Part shown: one piece after another, positions 21,117 through 28,355 of the stretch | Layout of the letters: the number at the start of each line of letters is the position of its first letter | Numbering within the stretch: the first letter of the stretch is position 1 | Source: Sphingomonas brevis | Lineage (GTDB): Bacteria > Pseudomonadota > Alphaproteobacteria > Sphingomonadales > Sphingomonadaceae | NCBI RefSeq assembly: GCF_023516505.1 | Contig: NZ_JAMGBB010000001.1 | Location: forward strand, 1,736,001-1,800,000 | Direction of reading: 5' to 3' | DNA length: 64,000 nt | Notes under the pieces: generated by a model | The model's input: only the letters and a program-made list of their open reading frames with translations | Databases searched by the model: none | Told to the model about the DNA's origin: nothing | Position numbers and translations under genes: made by a program

Positions 21117-22121
21117 TCAGGCCCGGTGCGCAACGCTTTCCGGCAAATCCTTGTTGAATACCCGCTGATAATATTCGGCGATCAACGGCCGTTCGGATTC
21201 ATCGCATTTGTTGAGGAAGCTGAGCCGGAAGGCGAAACCGATATCGCCGAAGATCATCGCATTCTGCGCCCAGCTGATCACGGTCCGCGGGCTCATCACA
21301 GTCGATATGTCGCCGTTGATGAACCCTTGCCGTGACAGGTTCGCGACCTGAACCATCTTGCCGACCTCTTCCTTGCCGCCGTCATGGTCATATTCGCCGG
21401 ACTTGGCGAGCACGATCTGGGCCTCGGTCTCGGCCGGCAGATAGTTGAGCGTGGCAACGATATTCCAACGGTCTAGCTGGCCCTGATTGAGCGCCTGAGT
21501 ACCGTGATAAAGACCGCTGGTATCGCCAAGGCCGATGGTGTTGGTCGTTGAGAACAGCCGGAACCAGGGGTTTGGCCGGATGACCCGGTTTTGATCGAGC
21601 AGGGTCAGCTTGCCGTCGGTTTCGAGCACGCGCTGGATGACGAACATCACGTCGGGCCGGCCGGCGTCATATTCGTCGAATACCAGCGCCACGGGATGCT
21701 GCAGTGCCCAAGGCAGCAGGCCCTCCCGGAATTCCGTCACTTGCTGCCCGTCCTGGAGCACAATCGCGTCACGGCCGATGAGGTCGATGCGGCTGATATG
21801 CGCATCGAGGTTGATGCGGATGCAAGGCCAGTTGAGCCGCGCCGCCACCTGTTCGATGTGGGTCGACTTGCCGGTGCCGTGATAGCCCTGGATCATCACA
21901 CGCCGATTGCGGGCGAAGCCGGCGCAGATCGCCATCGTCGTATCGGGATCGAACACATAGGCTGGGTCGAGGTCGGGAACCCGCTCGTCCGCCTCGGTAA
22001 ACGCCGGCACTTCAAGATCGCTGTCCACGCCAAACGCCTCGCGCACCTTCACCATCTTGTCGGGCGAGGCGAGGATCGTATCGGCGCGGCTGTCGAGCGT
22101 AACGTTGGGAATTTCCGTCAT
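21117..22121 (-). CDS. cobS: Cobaltochelatase subunit CobS
   Basis: 334 residues from the ATG at 22121. An AAA+ ATPase of the MoxR clade that powers cobalt insertion with CobT. Walker A GYHGTGKS (79-86), Walker [12 protein letters not shown], sensor-1 [21 protein letters not shown], and the arginine-rich C-terminal lid. The N-terminal helix carries [21 protein letters not shown]. It is co-directional with cobT though a small plus-strand gene lies between, and it is directly downstream of the HxlR gene (33 bp). Confidence 0.95.
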   Translation of the reverse strand: MTEIPNVTLDSRADTILASPDKMVKVREAFGVDSDLEVPAFTEADERVPDLDPAYVFDPDTTMAICAGFARNRRVMIQGYHGTGKSTHIEQVAARLNWPCIRINLDAHISRIDLIGRDAIVLQDGQQVTEFREGLLPWALQHPVALVFDEYDAGRPDVMFVIQRVLETDGKLTLLDQNRVIRPNPWFRLFSTTNTIGLGDTSGLYHGTQALNQGQLDRWNIVATLNYLPAETEAQIVLAKSGEYDHDGGKEEVGKMVQVANLSRQGFINGDISTVMSPRTVISWAQNAMIFGDIGFAFRLSFLNKCDESERPLIAEYYQRVFNKDLPESVAHRA

Positions 22122-22154
22122 GGCTTTGCGCCTTAAGCGTTTCGGCAAATCGCC

Positions 22155-22844
22155 TCAAGCGGCGGCTAACCGAGCCTTCTCCGGCATCGGGAACAGGCCG
22201 GGCAGCCGGGCAGCGAGTGCGAGGTCGCCTTCGACCCGGATCGAAGAGAGGGGCTCGCCGGCATAGACATAGCTGGCGATCTCGCTGGGCGTGCCATGGA
22301 CGGTCAGGTCGGGATCGTCGAGTTCGCCGCGCCCGATACGGATTTCGCCCTTTTTGTTTCGGGCCCAGAAAAACGCCTCACCATTCATGTGGAGCTGGAT
22401 CTTGGCCTTTAGATCGCCGGCTGCCAGCGGACTGAGCATGGTCCTTAGAGAAAGCATCAGCGAGACCGGGCTGAACGGCCTTGTAGGATCATGGTAGGGG
22501 CTGCGAACCGCCCAGCGCCCCAGCGCCTGGAAGATCGGCGCGGCCTCGTAACCCCATGGCGTAAGCTCATAGACCTGGACCGAAGCCGGCGGCGGAAGCT
22601 TGCGCCGGACCAGCACGCCCGCGCTTTCAAGTCCTTCCAGTCTTTGAGTGAGGACGTTGGCACTAATTCCGTTGAGACTCGTTTTCAGGTCCGAGAAGCG
22701 GCGGGGTCCAAGCAGCAGCTCGCGTATCAAGGGCATCGACCAGCGTTCGCCGATCAGGTCCATGCCGTGAGCCGCAGCACAGGCATCGTCATATCGTCGT
22801 TTGTCGTCCGTTCGTCGTGTCGTAGTTAGTTTTTGTAACTTCAT
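22155..22844 (-). CDS. HxlR-family transcriptional regulator with C-terminal SCP2-like domain
   Basis: 229 residues. The N-terminal half is an HxlR winged helix (CAAAHGMDLIGERWSMPLIRELLLGPRRFSDLKTSL, ISANVLTQRLEGLESAGVLVRR), the C-terminal half a sterol-carrier-like domain (IQLHMNGEAFFWARN, DPDLTVHGTPSEIASYVYAGE) that may bind a hydrophobic ligand. HxlR proteins sense electrophiles such as aldehydes and quinones, often through a conserved Cys; here Cys22 (DDACAAAHG) is in the usual place. Transcribed divergently from the seven-gene operon it most likely controls. Confidence 0.9.
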   Translation of the reverse strand: MKLQKLTTTRRTDDKRRYDDACAAAHGMDLIGERWSMPLIRELLLGPRRFSDLKTSLNGISANVLTQRLEGLESAGVLVRRKLPPPASVQVYELTPWGYEAAPIFQALGRWAVRSPYHDPTRPFSPVSLMLSLRTMLSPLAAGDLKAKIQLHMNGEAFFWARNKKGEIRIGRGELDDPDLTVHGTPSEIASYVYAGEPLSSIRVEGDLALAARLPGLFPMPEKARLAAA

Positions 22845-22860
22845 TGTTGCAATTTATAAC
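22828..22860 (+). promoter_or_regulatory. Putative promoter and HxlR operator of the detoxification operon
   Basis: TTGTAA (22833-22838) and TATAAC (22855-22860) are 16 bp apart. An exact inverted repeat AGTT-N5-AACT (22828-22840) covers the -35 box and also the HxlR start region. A regulator bound there would affect both directions. Inferred from sequence only. Confidence 0.45.
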
Positions 22861-22912
22861 TGCCCTGCTCAATGTTCAAGGCGAATCGAGTCGCGATAGG
22901 AGGCAATGGGCG

Positions 22913-23347
22913 ATGTCGAAGATGATTTTCATCAACCTGCCGATAACCGACCTGGCGCGGTCGACGGCGTTTTACGAAGCGATCGGCGGCCGCAAGGAAC
23001 CGAAGTTTTCCAACGACCAGGCGGCGATGATCGTCCTGTCCGATGCGATCAATGTCATGCTGTTGACCCACGACTTCTATAAGGGCTTCACCGGCAAGCC
23101 GATCGCCGATGCTCACCGGTCCAGCCAGGTGATCCTCGCACTGTCGGCCGACAGCACCGCCAACGTCGATGCCACGGTCGAGAAGGCCGCTTCTGCAGGA
23201 GGCAAGGCCGACCCTGGGCCAAGACAGGAGATGGGCAAGCTGATGTACGAACGCAGTTTCGAAGACCCGGACGGCCATCATTGGGAAGTGGTTTGGATGG
23301 ACGCAAGCGCCGCCGAGCGGGGCGCGTCCGCGTTCGAGGAGGCCTGA
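22913..23347 (+). CDS. VOC-family protein (glyoxalase-like)
   Basis: 144 residues from the ATG at 22913, eight bases after a perfect AGGAGG. Begins MIFINLPITDLARSTAFYEAIGG, the usual vicinal-oxygen-chelate opening, and ends YERSFEDPDGHHWEVVWMD with the metal-ligand glutamate. The sequence resembles the 'lactoylglutathione lyase-like/glyoxalase' type with an MLLTHDFYKGF insertion. Substrate unknown. First gene of the seven-gene operon; GST follows 3 bp after the stop. Confidence 0.88.
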   Translation: MSKMIFINLPITDLARSTAFYEAIGGRKEPKFSNDQAAMIVLSDAINVMLLTHDFYKGFTGKPIADAHRSSQVILALSADSTANVDATVEKAASAGGKADPGPRQEMGKLMYERSFEDPDGHHWEVVWMDASAAERGASAFEEA

Positions 23348-23350
23348 GCG

Positions 23351-24028
23351 ATGCCGATCGATCCTAACGCCGAAATCGAAATCACTGCATTCAAGCTGGT
23401 GCCCGAATTCGCCCAGGGCGTGGTTCGCGATCTTCGCGTCCGATGGGCGCTGGAGGAAGCCGGCCTCGACTATCGCGCGCGGCTGCTCGACCAGGTCCGG
23501 CCGGCGGAATATCTGCGCGAACAGCCGTTCGACCAGGTGCCCTGCTTTAACGACGGCAAAGTCCGGATCTTCGAAACCGGGGCAATCGTCCAATATCTCG
23601 GCGAGCAGAGCGAGGCGCTGCTTCCGCGCGATCCGCAGGGCAAATATCGAGCGATCCAGTGGACTTACGCAGCGCTCAACAGCGTCGAGCCGGCGATCCT
23701 CAACCTGCTGTTGATCGATATCTTCTATGCCGGCGAGGAATGGGCCAGGCTGCGCCGCCCGGGTGCCGAGGACTTCACCAAGCTGAAACTCAAACGCGTG
23801 GCCGACTGGCTCGGCGACAAGCAATGGCTGGAAGGTGACCGCTTCACGATTGGCGACCTGTTGATGGTCACGGTGCTGCGCTTCCTGCGCCACACCGAGC
23901 TGGTCTCCGGCTTTCCCAACCTGGCCGCCTATCAGCAGCGCGGCGAAGCCCGGCCGGCGTTCCAGCGAGCGCTGGCCGATCAAATGGCCGCATACAAACA
24001 ACATGAACCCGAAGGAGAGGCAGCATGA
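23351..24028 (+). CDS. Glutathione S-transferase
   Basis: 225 residues with an N-terminal thioredoxin-like domain (VRDLRVRWALEEAGLDYRARLLD, QVPCFNDGKVRIFETGAIVQYLGE) and an alpha-helical C-terminal domain (WLGDKQWLEGDRFTIGDLLMVTVLRF). The ETGAIV stretch is the glutathione gamma-Glu site. It conjugates glutathione to electrophiles. GGAGG precedes the start by eight bases; the stop overlaps the next ATG by 4 bp. Confidence 0.93.
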   Translation: MPIDPNAEIEITAFKLVPEFAQGVVRDLRVRWALEEAGLDYRARLLDQVRPAEYLREQPFDQVPCFNDGKVRIFETGAIVQYLGEQSEALLPRDPQGKYRAIQWTYAALNSVEPAILNLLLIDIFYAGEEWARLRRPGAEDFTKLKLKRVADWLGDKQWLEGDRFTIGDLLMVTVLRFLRHTELVSGFPNLAAYQQRGEARPAFQRALADQMAAYKQHEPEGEAA

Positions 24029-24765
24029 CTTATTTCGAAGGCTTCATCGTGCCGGTGCCGGAGGCGAACAAGGACGCCTATCGCAAGAGCGCCGCGGACG
24101 CCGCGCCGATCTTCAAGGAATTCGGAGTCGGCCGCCATTTCGAGGCGTGGGACAGCGACGTCCCCGAAGGCAAGGTCACCGATTTCCGCAAGGCGGTCGA
24201 CGCCAAGCCCGACGAGAAGGTGGTCTTTTCCTGGTTCGAATATCCGGACAAGGCGACCCGCGATGCGGCCAACGAAAAAATGATGAGCGACCCACGGATG
24301 AAGGAGATGAGCGCCAACATGCCGTTCGACGGCAAGCGCATGATCATGGGCGGCTTCGAAGCGATCGTTGAGGAAGGTACCGACCGCGGCGATTACACCG
24401 ATGGGTTCGTCGTACCGGTGCCCGAGGGCAAGGAGGACGATTATCAGAAGCTTGCGGCGAAGATGGCCAAGATCTTCCGCCGGCATGGCGCCAACCGCGT
24501 CGTCGAGGCATTGTCCAACGATGTACCGAAGGGTGAAGTCACAGACTTCTATCGCGCGGTGAAGGCCGAGGATGGGGAGAAGGTGGTCTTCTCCTTCATT
24601 GAGTGGCCCGACAAGGCGACCCGCGACGAGGCATGGAAAAAGATCATGGAAGACGAGAGTCTGAAGCCCGAAGGCGACATGCCCTTCAGCGGCCAGCGCA
24701 TGTTCTGGGGCGGATTTGAGCCGATCCTGGACACGGCGAAGGCCAGGGAAACGGCGGACGCCTGA
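24025..24765 (+). CDS. Double-domain DUF1428 protein
   Basis: 246 residues composed of two related halves. Half 1 (about 1-117): YFEGFIVPVPEANKDAYRKSA...FEAWDSDVPEGKVTDFRKAV...VVFSWFEYPDKATRDAA. Half 2 (about 125-240): YTDGFVVPVPEGKEDDYQKLA...VVEALSNDVPKGEVTDFYRAV...VVFSFIEWPDKATRDEA. DUF1428 proteins are normally single ~117-residue dimeric alpha/beta-barrel proteins, so the fusion may build the dimer in one chain. Function unknown. ATGA overlap with the GST upstream. Confidence 0.92.
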   Translation: MTYFEGFIVPVPEANKDAYRKSAADAAPIFKEFGVGRHFEAWDSDVPEGKVTDFRKAVDAKPDEKVVFSWFEYPDKATRDAANEKMMSDPRMKEMSANMPFDGKRMIMGGFEAIVEEGTDRGDYTDGFVVPVPEGKEDDYQKLAAKMAKIFRRHGANRVVEALSNDVPKGEVTDFYRAVKAEDGEKVVFSFIEWPDKATRDEAWKKIMEDESLKPEGDMPFSGQRMFWGGFEPILDTAKARETADA

Positions 24766-24787
24766 ACCGCAGGGAGAGGAGACGAGA

Positions 24788-25612
24788 ATGACCGATACGA
24801 TTGAGGCGCCGCCCCGCGCCCAAGGTCAAACGCGCCCGCTTCAGGGCAGCAATGTCTGGTACGAGCTGATGACCCCGGACTCCGACGCGGCCGCCAAATT
24901 CTATGGAGCGGTCATCGGCTGGACCATCGGCGAGCCGATCGGCGGCGACCAGGATTATCGCATGATCGGGCGCTCGGATGGCGGCTTTGCCGGCGGAGTA
25001 TTGAAACTAACCGAGGAAATGCAGGGCCATGGCGCAAGGCCGATCTGGCTTGGCTACATCGGCGTCGACGACGTCGATGCGACCGTTGCGGCGGTCGAAA
25101 CCCGGGGCGGCCAGGCATTGATGCCGGCCTTCGACATACCCCAGGGTCGGATCGCAATGGTCGCGGACCCGCAAGGCAGCCCCTTCTATGTGATGAAGCC
25201 CATCCCGCCCGAGGGGAATCCGGACGCCCAAAGCGACGTATTCTCGCCGACCGAGGAACAGCGCGTGAGCTGGAATGAGCTGACCACGACCGATCCTTCC
25301 GCCGCGCGGGAATTTTACGGAGAGCTGTTTGGGTGGACCAGCGACGAGTTCATGCCGATGGGCGAATTTGGCGAGTATCGCTTCTTCGCTCATCGCGGCA
25401 CGACGATCGGCGCCCTTTGCCAGCCGATGCCGGGCGGAAGCACGGGCTGGCGATATTACGTCCGTGTTCCGTCCATTTCGAAAGCGGCCGAAGCGGTGAA
25501 AGGCAATGGCGGCACGATCGGCATGGGCCCGCATGAAGTGCCAGGCGGAGATCATATCATCATCGGCCAGGATCCGCAGGGCGCGGAGTTCGCCCTGGTC
25601 GGCAAGCTGTAA
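24788..25612 (+). CDS. VOC-family protein with two VOC modules
   Basis: 274 residues from the ATG at 24788 (preceded by GGGAGAGGAGAC). After a ~20-residue polar leader come two related VOC modules: VWYELMTPDSDAAAKFYGAVIGW...DPQGSPFYVMKP and VSWNELTTTDPSAAREFYGELFGW...DPQGAEFALVGKL. This is the two-module layout of the CFP-30B/PA5176-like group. Substrate unknown. Nine bases separate it from the next gene. Confidence 0.91.
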   Translation: MTDTIEAPPRAQGQTRPLQGSNVWYELMTPDSDAAAKFYGAVIGWTIGEPIGGDQDYRMIGRSDGGFAGGVLKLTEEMQGHGARPIWLGYIGVDDVDATVAAVETRGGQALMPAFDIPQGRIAMVADPQGSPFYVMKPIPPEGNPDAQSDVFSPTEEQRVSWNELTTTDPSAAREFYGELFGWTSDEFMPMGEFGEYRFFAHRGTTIGALCQPMPGGSTGWRYYVRVPSISKAAEAVKGNGGTIGMGPHEVPGGDHIIIGQDPQGAEFALVGKL

Positions 25613-25621
25613 GGAGAAAAT

Positions 25622-26125
25622 ATGATGGCTGGCAACAAGCTGATCACATGCCTGTGGTACGACCATGGCGAAGCACGGAAGGCAGCTGAATTCTATGCCT
25701 CCACATTCCCCGACAGCAGCGTCGGCTCTGCCATGAAGGCACCGGGCGATTTCCCGGGCGGCGAGGAAGGCGTCGAACTGACAGTCGAATTTACCCTTCT
25801 CGGCCAGTCCTTCGTCGGCCTCAATGGCGGCCCCAACTTCAAGCCCAATGAAGCCGTCAGCTTCATGGTCGTGACCGAAGACCAGGCGGAAACCGATCGC
25901 TATTGGAACGCGATCACTGGAAACGGCGGCGAGGAAAGCGCCTGCGGCTGGTGCCGGGACAAATGGGGCTTTTCCTGGCAAATCACGCCGCGCGTCCTGC
26001 TTGAAGCCAATACCAGTCCTGACAAGGCGGCGGCCAAGCGGGCGTTCGAAGCGATGATGACGATGAAGAAAATCGATGTCGCCAAGATCGAAGCCGCGCT
26101 CAAGGGCGAGCCGGCCGATGCGTAA
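25622..26125 (+). CDS. PhnB/3-demethylubiquinone-methyltransferase-like VOC protein
   Basis: 167 residues. [35 protein letters not shown], then [27 protein letters not shown] and the [19 protein letters not shown] block, typical of the PF06983 family. Despite its database name no methyltransferase motif is present. GGAG is four bases upstream. The CGWC motif resembles a thioredoxin CxxC but is the family's normal conserved site. Confidence 0.9.
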   Translation: MMAGNKLITCLWYDHGEARKAAEFYASTFPDSSVGSAMKAPGDFPGGEEGVELTVEFTLLGQSFVGLNGGPNFKPNEAVSFMVVTEDQAETDRYWNAITGNGGEESACGWCRDKWGFSWQITPRVLLEANTSPDKAAAKRAFEAMMTMKKIDVAKIEAALKGEPADA

Positions 26126-26774
26126 GCTGACGGGCGCGGTTTTCCAGTCCCTCGACGGCGTCATGCAGGCGCCCGGGGGACCGGAAGAGGATCCAACCAG
26201 CAATTTCCGGTTCGGTGGCTGGGCGTTTCCTTTCTGGGATGACAGCCCGTTCGACGATGTCATCATGGGTGAGTATGACCTGCTGCTGGGCAAGCGGACC
26301 TACGACATCTTCGCTGCCTACTGGCCGGACAACCAAGACAATCCGATCGGCGAGAAATTCCAGCGCATCGACAAATATGTGCTGACCCATTCAAACGAGC
26401 CGCTGGAGTGGAATAATAGCCATCGGCTGTCTGGCGAAACGGCCGAGGCGGTCGCGGAACTCAAGCGCAGCGACGGCCGGGACCTGCTGATCCAGGGCAG
26501 CAGCAGCATTTACGTACCGCTGCTCGCCGCCGGGCTGATCGATCGGCTGATCCTGATGACATTCCCGGTCGTGCTGGGTGAAGGGAAGCGCATCTTCGAC
26601 GGGTCGCAAGCGCCCGGAACGCTCAAGCTGACCGACCATAGCATTTCGGGGACGGGAGTCGTATTCGCGAGCTACGAGCCGGCCGGCGAAGTCAAAACCG
26701 GGACCTTTGCAACCAAGCCGCCGAGCGAGGCCGAGCTCGAGCTGCGCGAGAAGATCAGGGACGGTGCCTGGTGA
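26118..26774 (+). CDS. Dihydrofolate reductase family protein (RibD C-terminal-like)
   Basis: 218 residues from the ATG at 26118, overlapping the upstream stop by 8 bp. [22 protein letters not shown]...[12 protein letters not shown] is the start of the RibD_C/DHFR-like fold; [39 protein letters not shown] is its NADPH-binding core. Such stand-alone proteins reduce small molecules of unknown identity and are distinct from folate FolA. The extra C-terminal ~20 residues ([21 protein letters not shown]) are charged. Confidence 0.9.
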   Translation: MRKLTGAVFQSLDGVMQAPGGPEEDPTSNFRFGGWAFPFWDDSPFDDVIMGEYDLLLGKRTYDIFAAYWPDNQDNPIGEKFQRIDKYVLTHSNEPLEWNNSHRLSGETAEAVAELKRSDGRDLLIQGSSSIYVPLLAAGLIDRLILMTFPVVLGEGKRIFDGSQAPGTLKLTDHSISGTGVVFASYEPAGEVKTGTFATKPPSEAELELREKIRDGAW

Positions 26775-27427
26775 GCCTGACGCTTTATGGACACCCGTTC
26801 AGTTCCTATTGCTGGAAGGTGCAGATTCCGCTCGACGCCGACGGCACACCCTACACCTACAAGAACATCGACCCGTCCAATCCGGGCGTTATGGACGAGC
26901 TCCGGTCGCTCTGGCCGATCGGCAAGTTTCCGGTGCTGGTCGACGATGGCAGGCTGATCGCCGAGACGAGTTGCATCATCGAATATCTGCAGACCCACCA
27001 TCCGGGACCCAACGTCTGGATTCCGGACGGCGAGGACGGGTTGCGAGTGCGCTTCCTCGACCGCTTCTTCGATCTGCACATCCAGGGAAACATGCAACCG
27101 TCGGTCAACCATGCGCTGCGTCCCGAAGGATGCGGCGACAGCTACGGTGCCGAGAAGGGCCTGAAAGCGCTCCGCATTGCCTATGACTGGCTGGAGGAAA
27201 ATCTGCCCGACAGCGAATGGGCGGCGGGCGACCGCTTCACGCTGGCGGATTGCGCCGCCGCGCCGGCCCTGTTCTACGCCGACTGGGTCGACGAGATCGG
27301 CGACGGGCGGCCTCGCCTGAAGGCCTATCGCGCACGCCTGTTGGCACATCCCGCAGTCAGCAAGTCGGTTGAGGGGGCGCGGCCCTACCGCCCCTATTTC
27401 CCCCTGGGCGCCCCCGACCGCGACTAA
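26771..27427 (+). CDS. Glutathione S-transferase
   Basis: 218 residues from a GTG overlapping the upstream stop by 4 bp. Thioredoxin-like domain [33 protein letters not shown] with the SSYCWK catalytic position and LIAETSCIIEYLQTHH (glutathione-binding ETS), then the helical domain AAGDRFTLADCAAAPALFYADWV. It differs clearly from the GST at 23351 and is not a recent duplicate. Last gene of the operon; it converges on the J-domain gene with 6 bp between stops. Confidence 0.92.
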   Translation: MSLTLYGHPFSSYCWKVQIPLDADGTPYTYKNIDPSNPGVMDELRSLWPIGKFPVLVDDGRLIAETSCIIEYLQTHHPGPNVWIPDGEDGLRVRFLDRFFDLHIQGNMQPSVNHALRPEGCGDSYGAEKGLKALRIAYDWLEENLPDSEWAAGDRFTLADCAAAPALFYADWVDEIGDGRPRLKAYRARLLAHPAVSKSVEGARPYRPYFPLGAPDRD

Positions 27428-27433
27428 TCGGGT

Positions 27434-28027
27434 TCAGGTAAAGGCGTTGGCGACCTTCAGCAATTGCCACGCCTCGATGACCTGGCGGAGCTTCTGTTCG
27501 TGGCTGCGATCGCCGCCATTGCGGTCCGGATGGTAACGCCGGACCAGTTCCGAATAGCGCTTGCGGACCTTGTGCAGGTCGGTGTCGTCCTGAAGGCCCA
27601 TCACGCCCAGCGCGTGGCGTTCCTTGGCGGTGAAACGGTCGACCGCCTGCCGCAGCGCCTCGGGACGGAAGCGCGCGGCGATGGCATCGAGCGGATCGGC
27701 GAAATCGCGCCACGCCGGGCCCGCGTCCGTTCCGACATGGGCGAAGGCGCGAGTTGCCCGGTCCCAGCCGGCGATCGGCGATTGCGCCGCCTGGATCTCT
27801 TCGGTCGTCATCCCTTCGAAGAAATTATATTTGGCGTTGTGCTCCCGGACATGGTCGAGGCACAGCCACTGCCAGGTGCCGGGGCCGTCGAAGTCGGAGG
27901 GGGTCAGGGGCGCGCGGAACTCCCCCGGCTGGCGGCAGCCGCGGACCGAGCAGCGGGCCTTCGCGCCCTCTACTCGCCCATGCCATTTGGTCTGCCTGTT
28001 GGTCGCCACTTGTCCCTCGAGCCTCAA
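27434..28027 (-). CDS. J-domain protein (DnaJ-type co-chaperone)
   Basis: 197 residues from a TTG; a GTG at 28009 with GAGGGA just upstream is an equally good start. The N-terminal half has a CSVRGCRQPGEFRAP / WLCLDHVREHNAKYNFFEGM zinc-binding-like segment, the C-terminal half a J domain with HPD in VRRYHPDRNGG. J domains stimulate DnaK. This variant, with the J domain at the C terminus, is in my memory commonly next to bolA and cobS in alphaproteobacteria; here bolA is adjacent but cobS is 5.3 kb away. Confidence 0.88.
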   Translation of the reverse strand: MRLEGQVATNRQTKWHGRVEGAKARCSVRGCRQPGEFRAPLTPSDFDGPGTWQWLCLDHVREHNAKYNFFEGMTTEEIQAAQSPIAGWDRATRAFAHVGTDAGPAWRDFADPLDAIAARFRPEALRQAVDRFTAKERHALGVMGLQDDTDLHKVRKRYSELVRRYHPDRNGGDRSHEQKLRQVIEAWQLLKVANAFT

Positions 28028-28040
28028 ACACCCCTATATA
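28010..28040 (+). promoter_or_regulatory. Possible bolA promoter placing transcription start at the ATG
   Basis: TATATA (28035-28040) with TTGTCC (28010-28015) 19 bp upstream. The -10 box ends six bases before the bolA ATG (28047) and no Shine-Dalgarno is visible, so a leaderless mRNA is predicted if this is the promoter. Symmetric TATATA could also serve the divergent J-domain gene. Confidence 0.4.
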
Positions 28041-28046
28041 GTCGCG

Positions 28047-28331
28047 ATGACAAACACCGCCACCGGACCCGTTGCGAGGGAAATGATCGAACGGCTCAAC
28101 GCAGCGCTGAAACCGACCAGGCTGGCTCTTGAGGATCAGAGCGAACAGCATGTCGGTCATGCCGGGCACGACCCAAGGGGCGAAAGCCATTTCGCGCTGG
28201 TGATCGAGAGCCCGGCCTTCGCGGGCCTCGGCCGCGTAGAGCGCCAACGCCGCGTCTATGCGGCGCTCGCCGAATTGATGGACGAGCGCGTCCACGCGCT
28301 AACCATCCGGGCGACGGCGCCGGGCGAATAA
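28047..28331 (+). CDS. bolA: BolA-family protein
   Basis: 94 residues from the ATG at 28047. The BolA fold is shown by MIERLNAALKPTRLALEDQS, HVGHAG, SHFALVIESPAFAGLGRVERQRRVYAAL and HALTIRATAP. The conserved His and the invariant loop match BolA/YrbA proteins that partner monothiol glutaredoxins in iron-sulfur trafficking. It is divergent from the J-domain gene and convergent with the autotransporter gene. Confidence 0.93.
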   Translation: MTNTATGPVAREMIERLNAALKPTRLALEDQSEQHVGHAGHDPRGESHFALVIESPAFAGLGRVERQRRVYAALAELMDERVHALTIRATAPGE

Positions 28332-28355
28332 CCCGGGCCGCCGCCGATTGGATGA

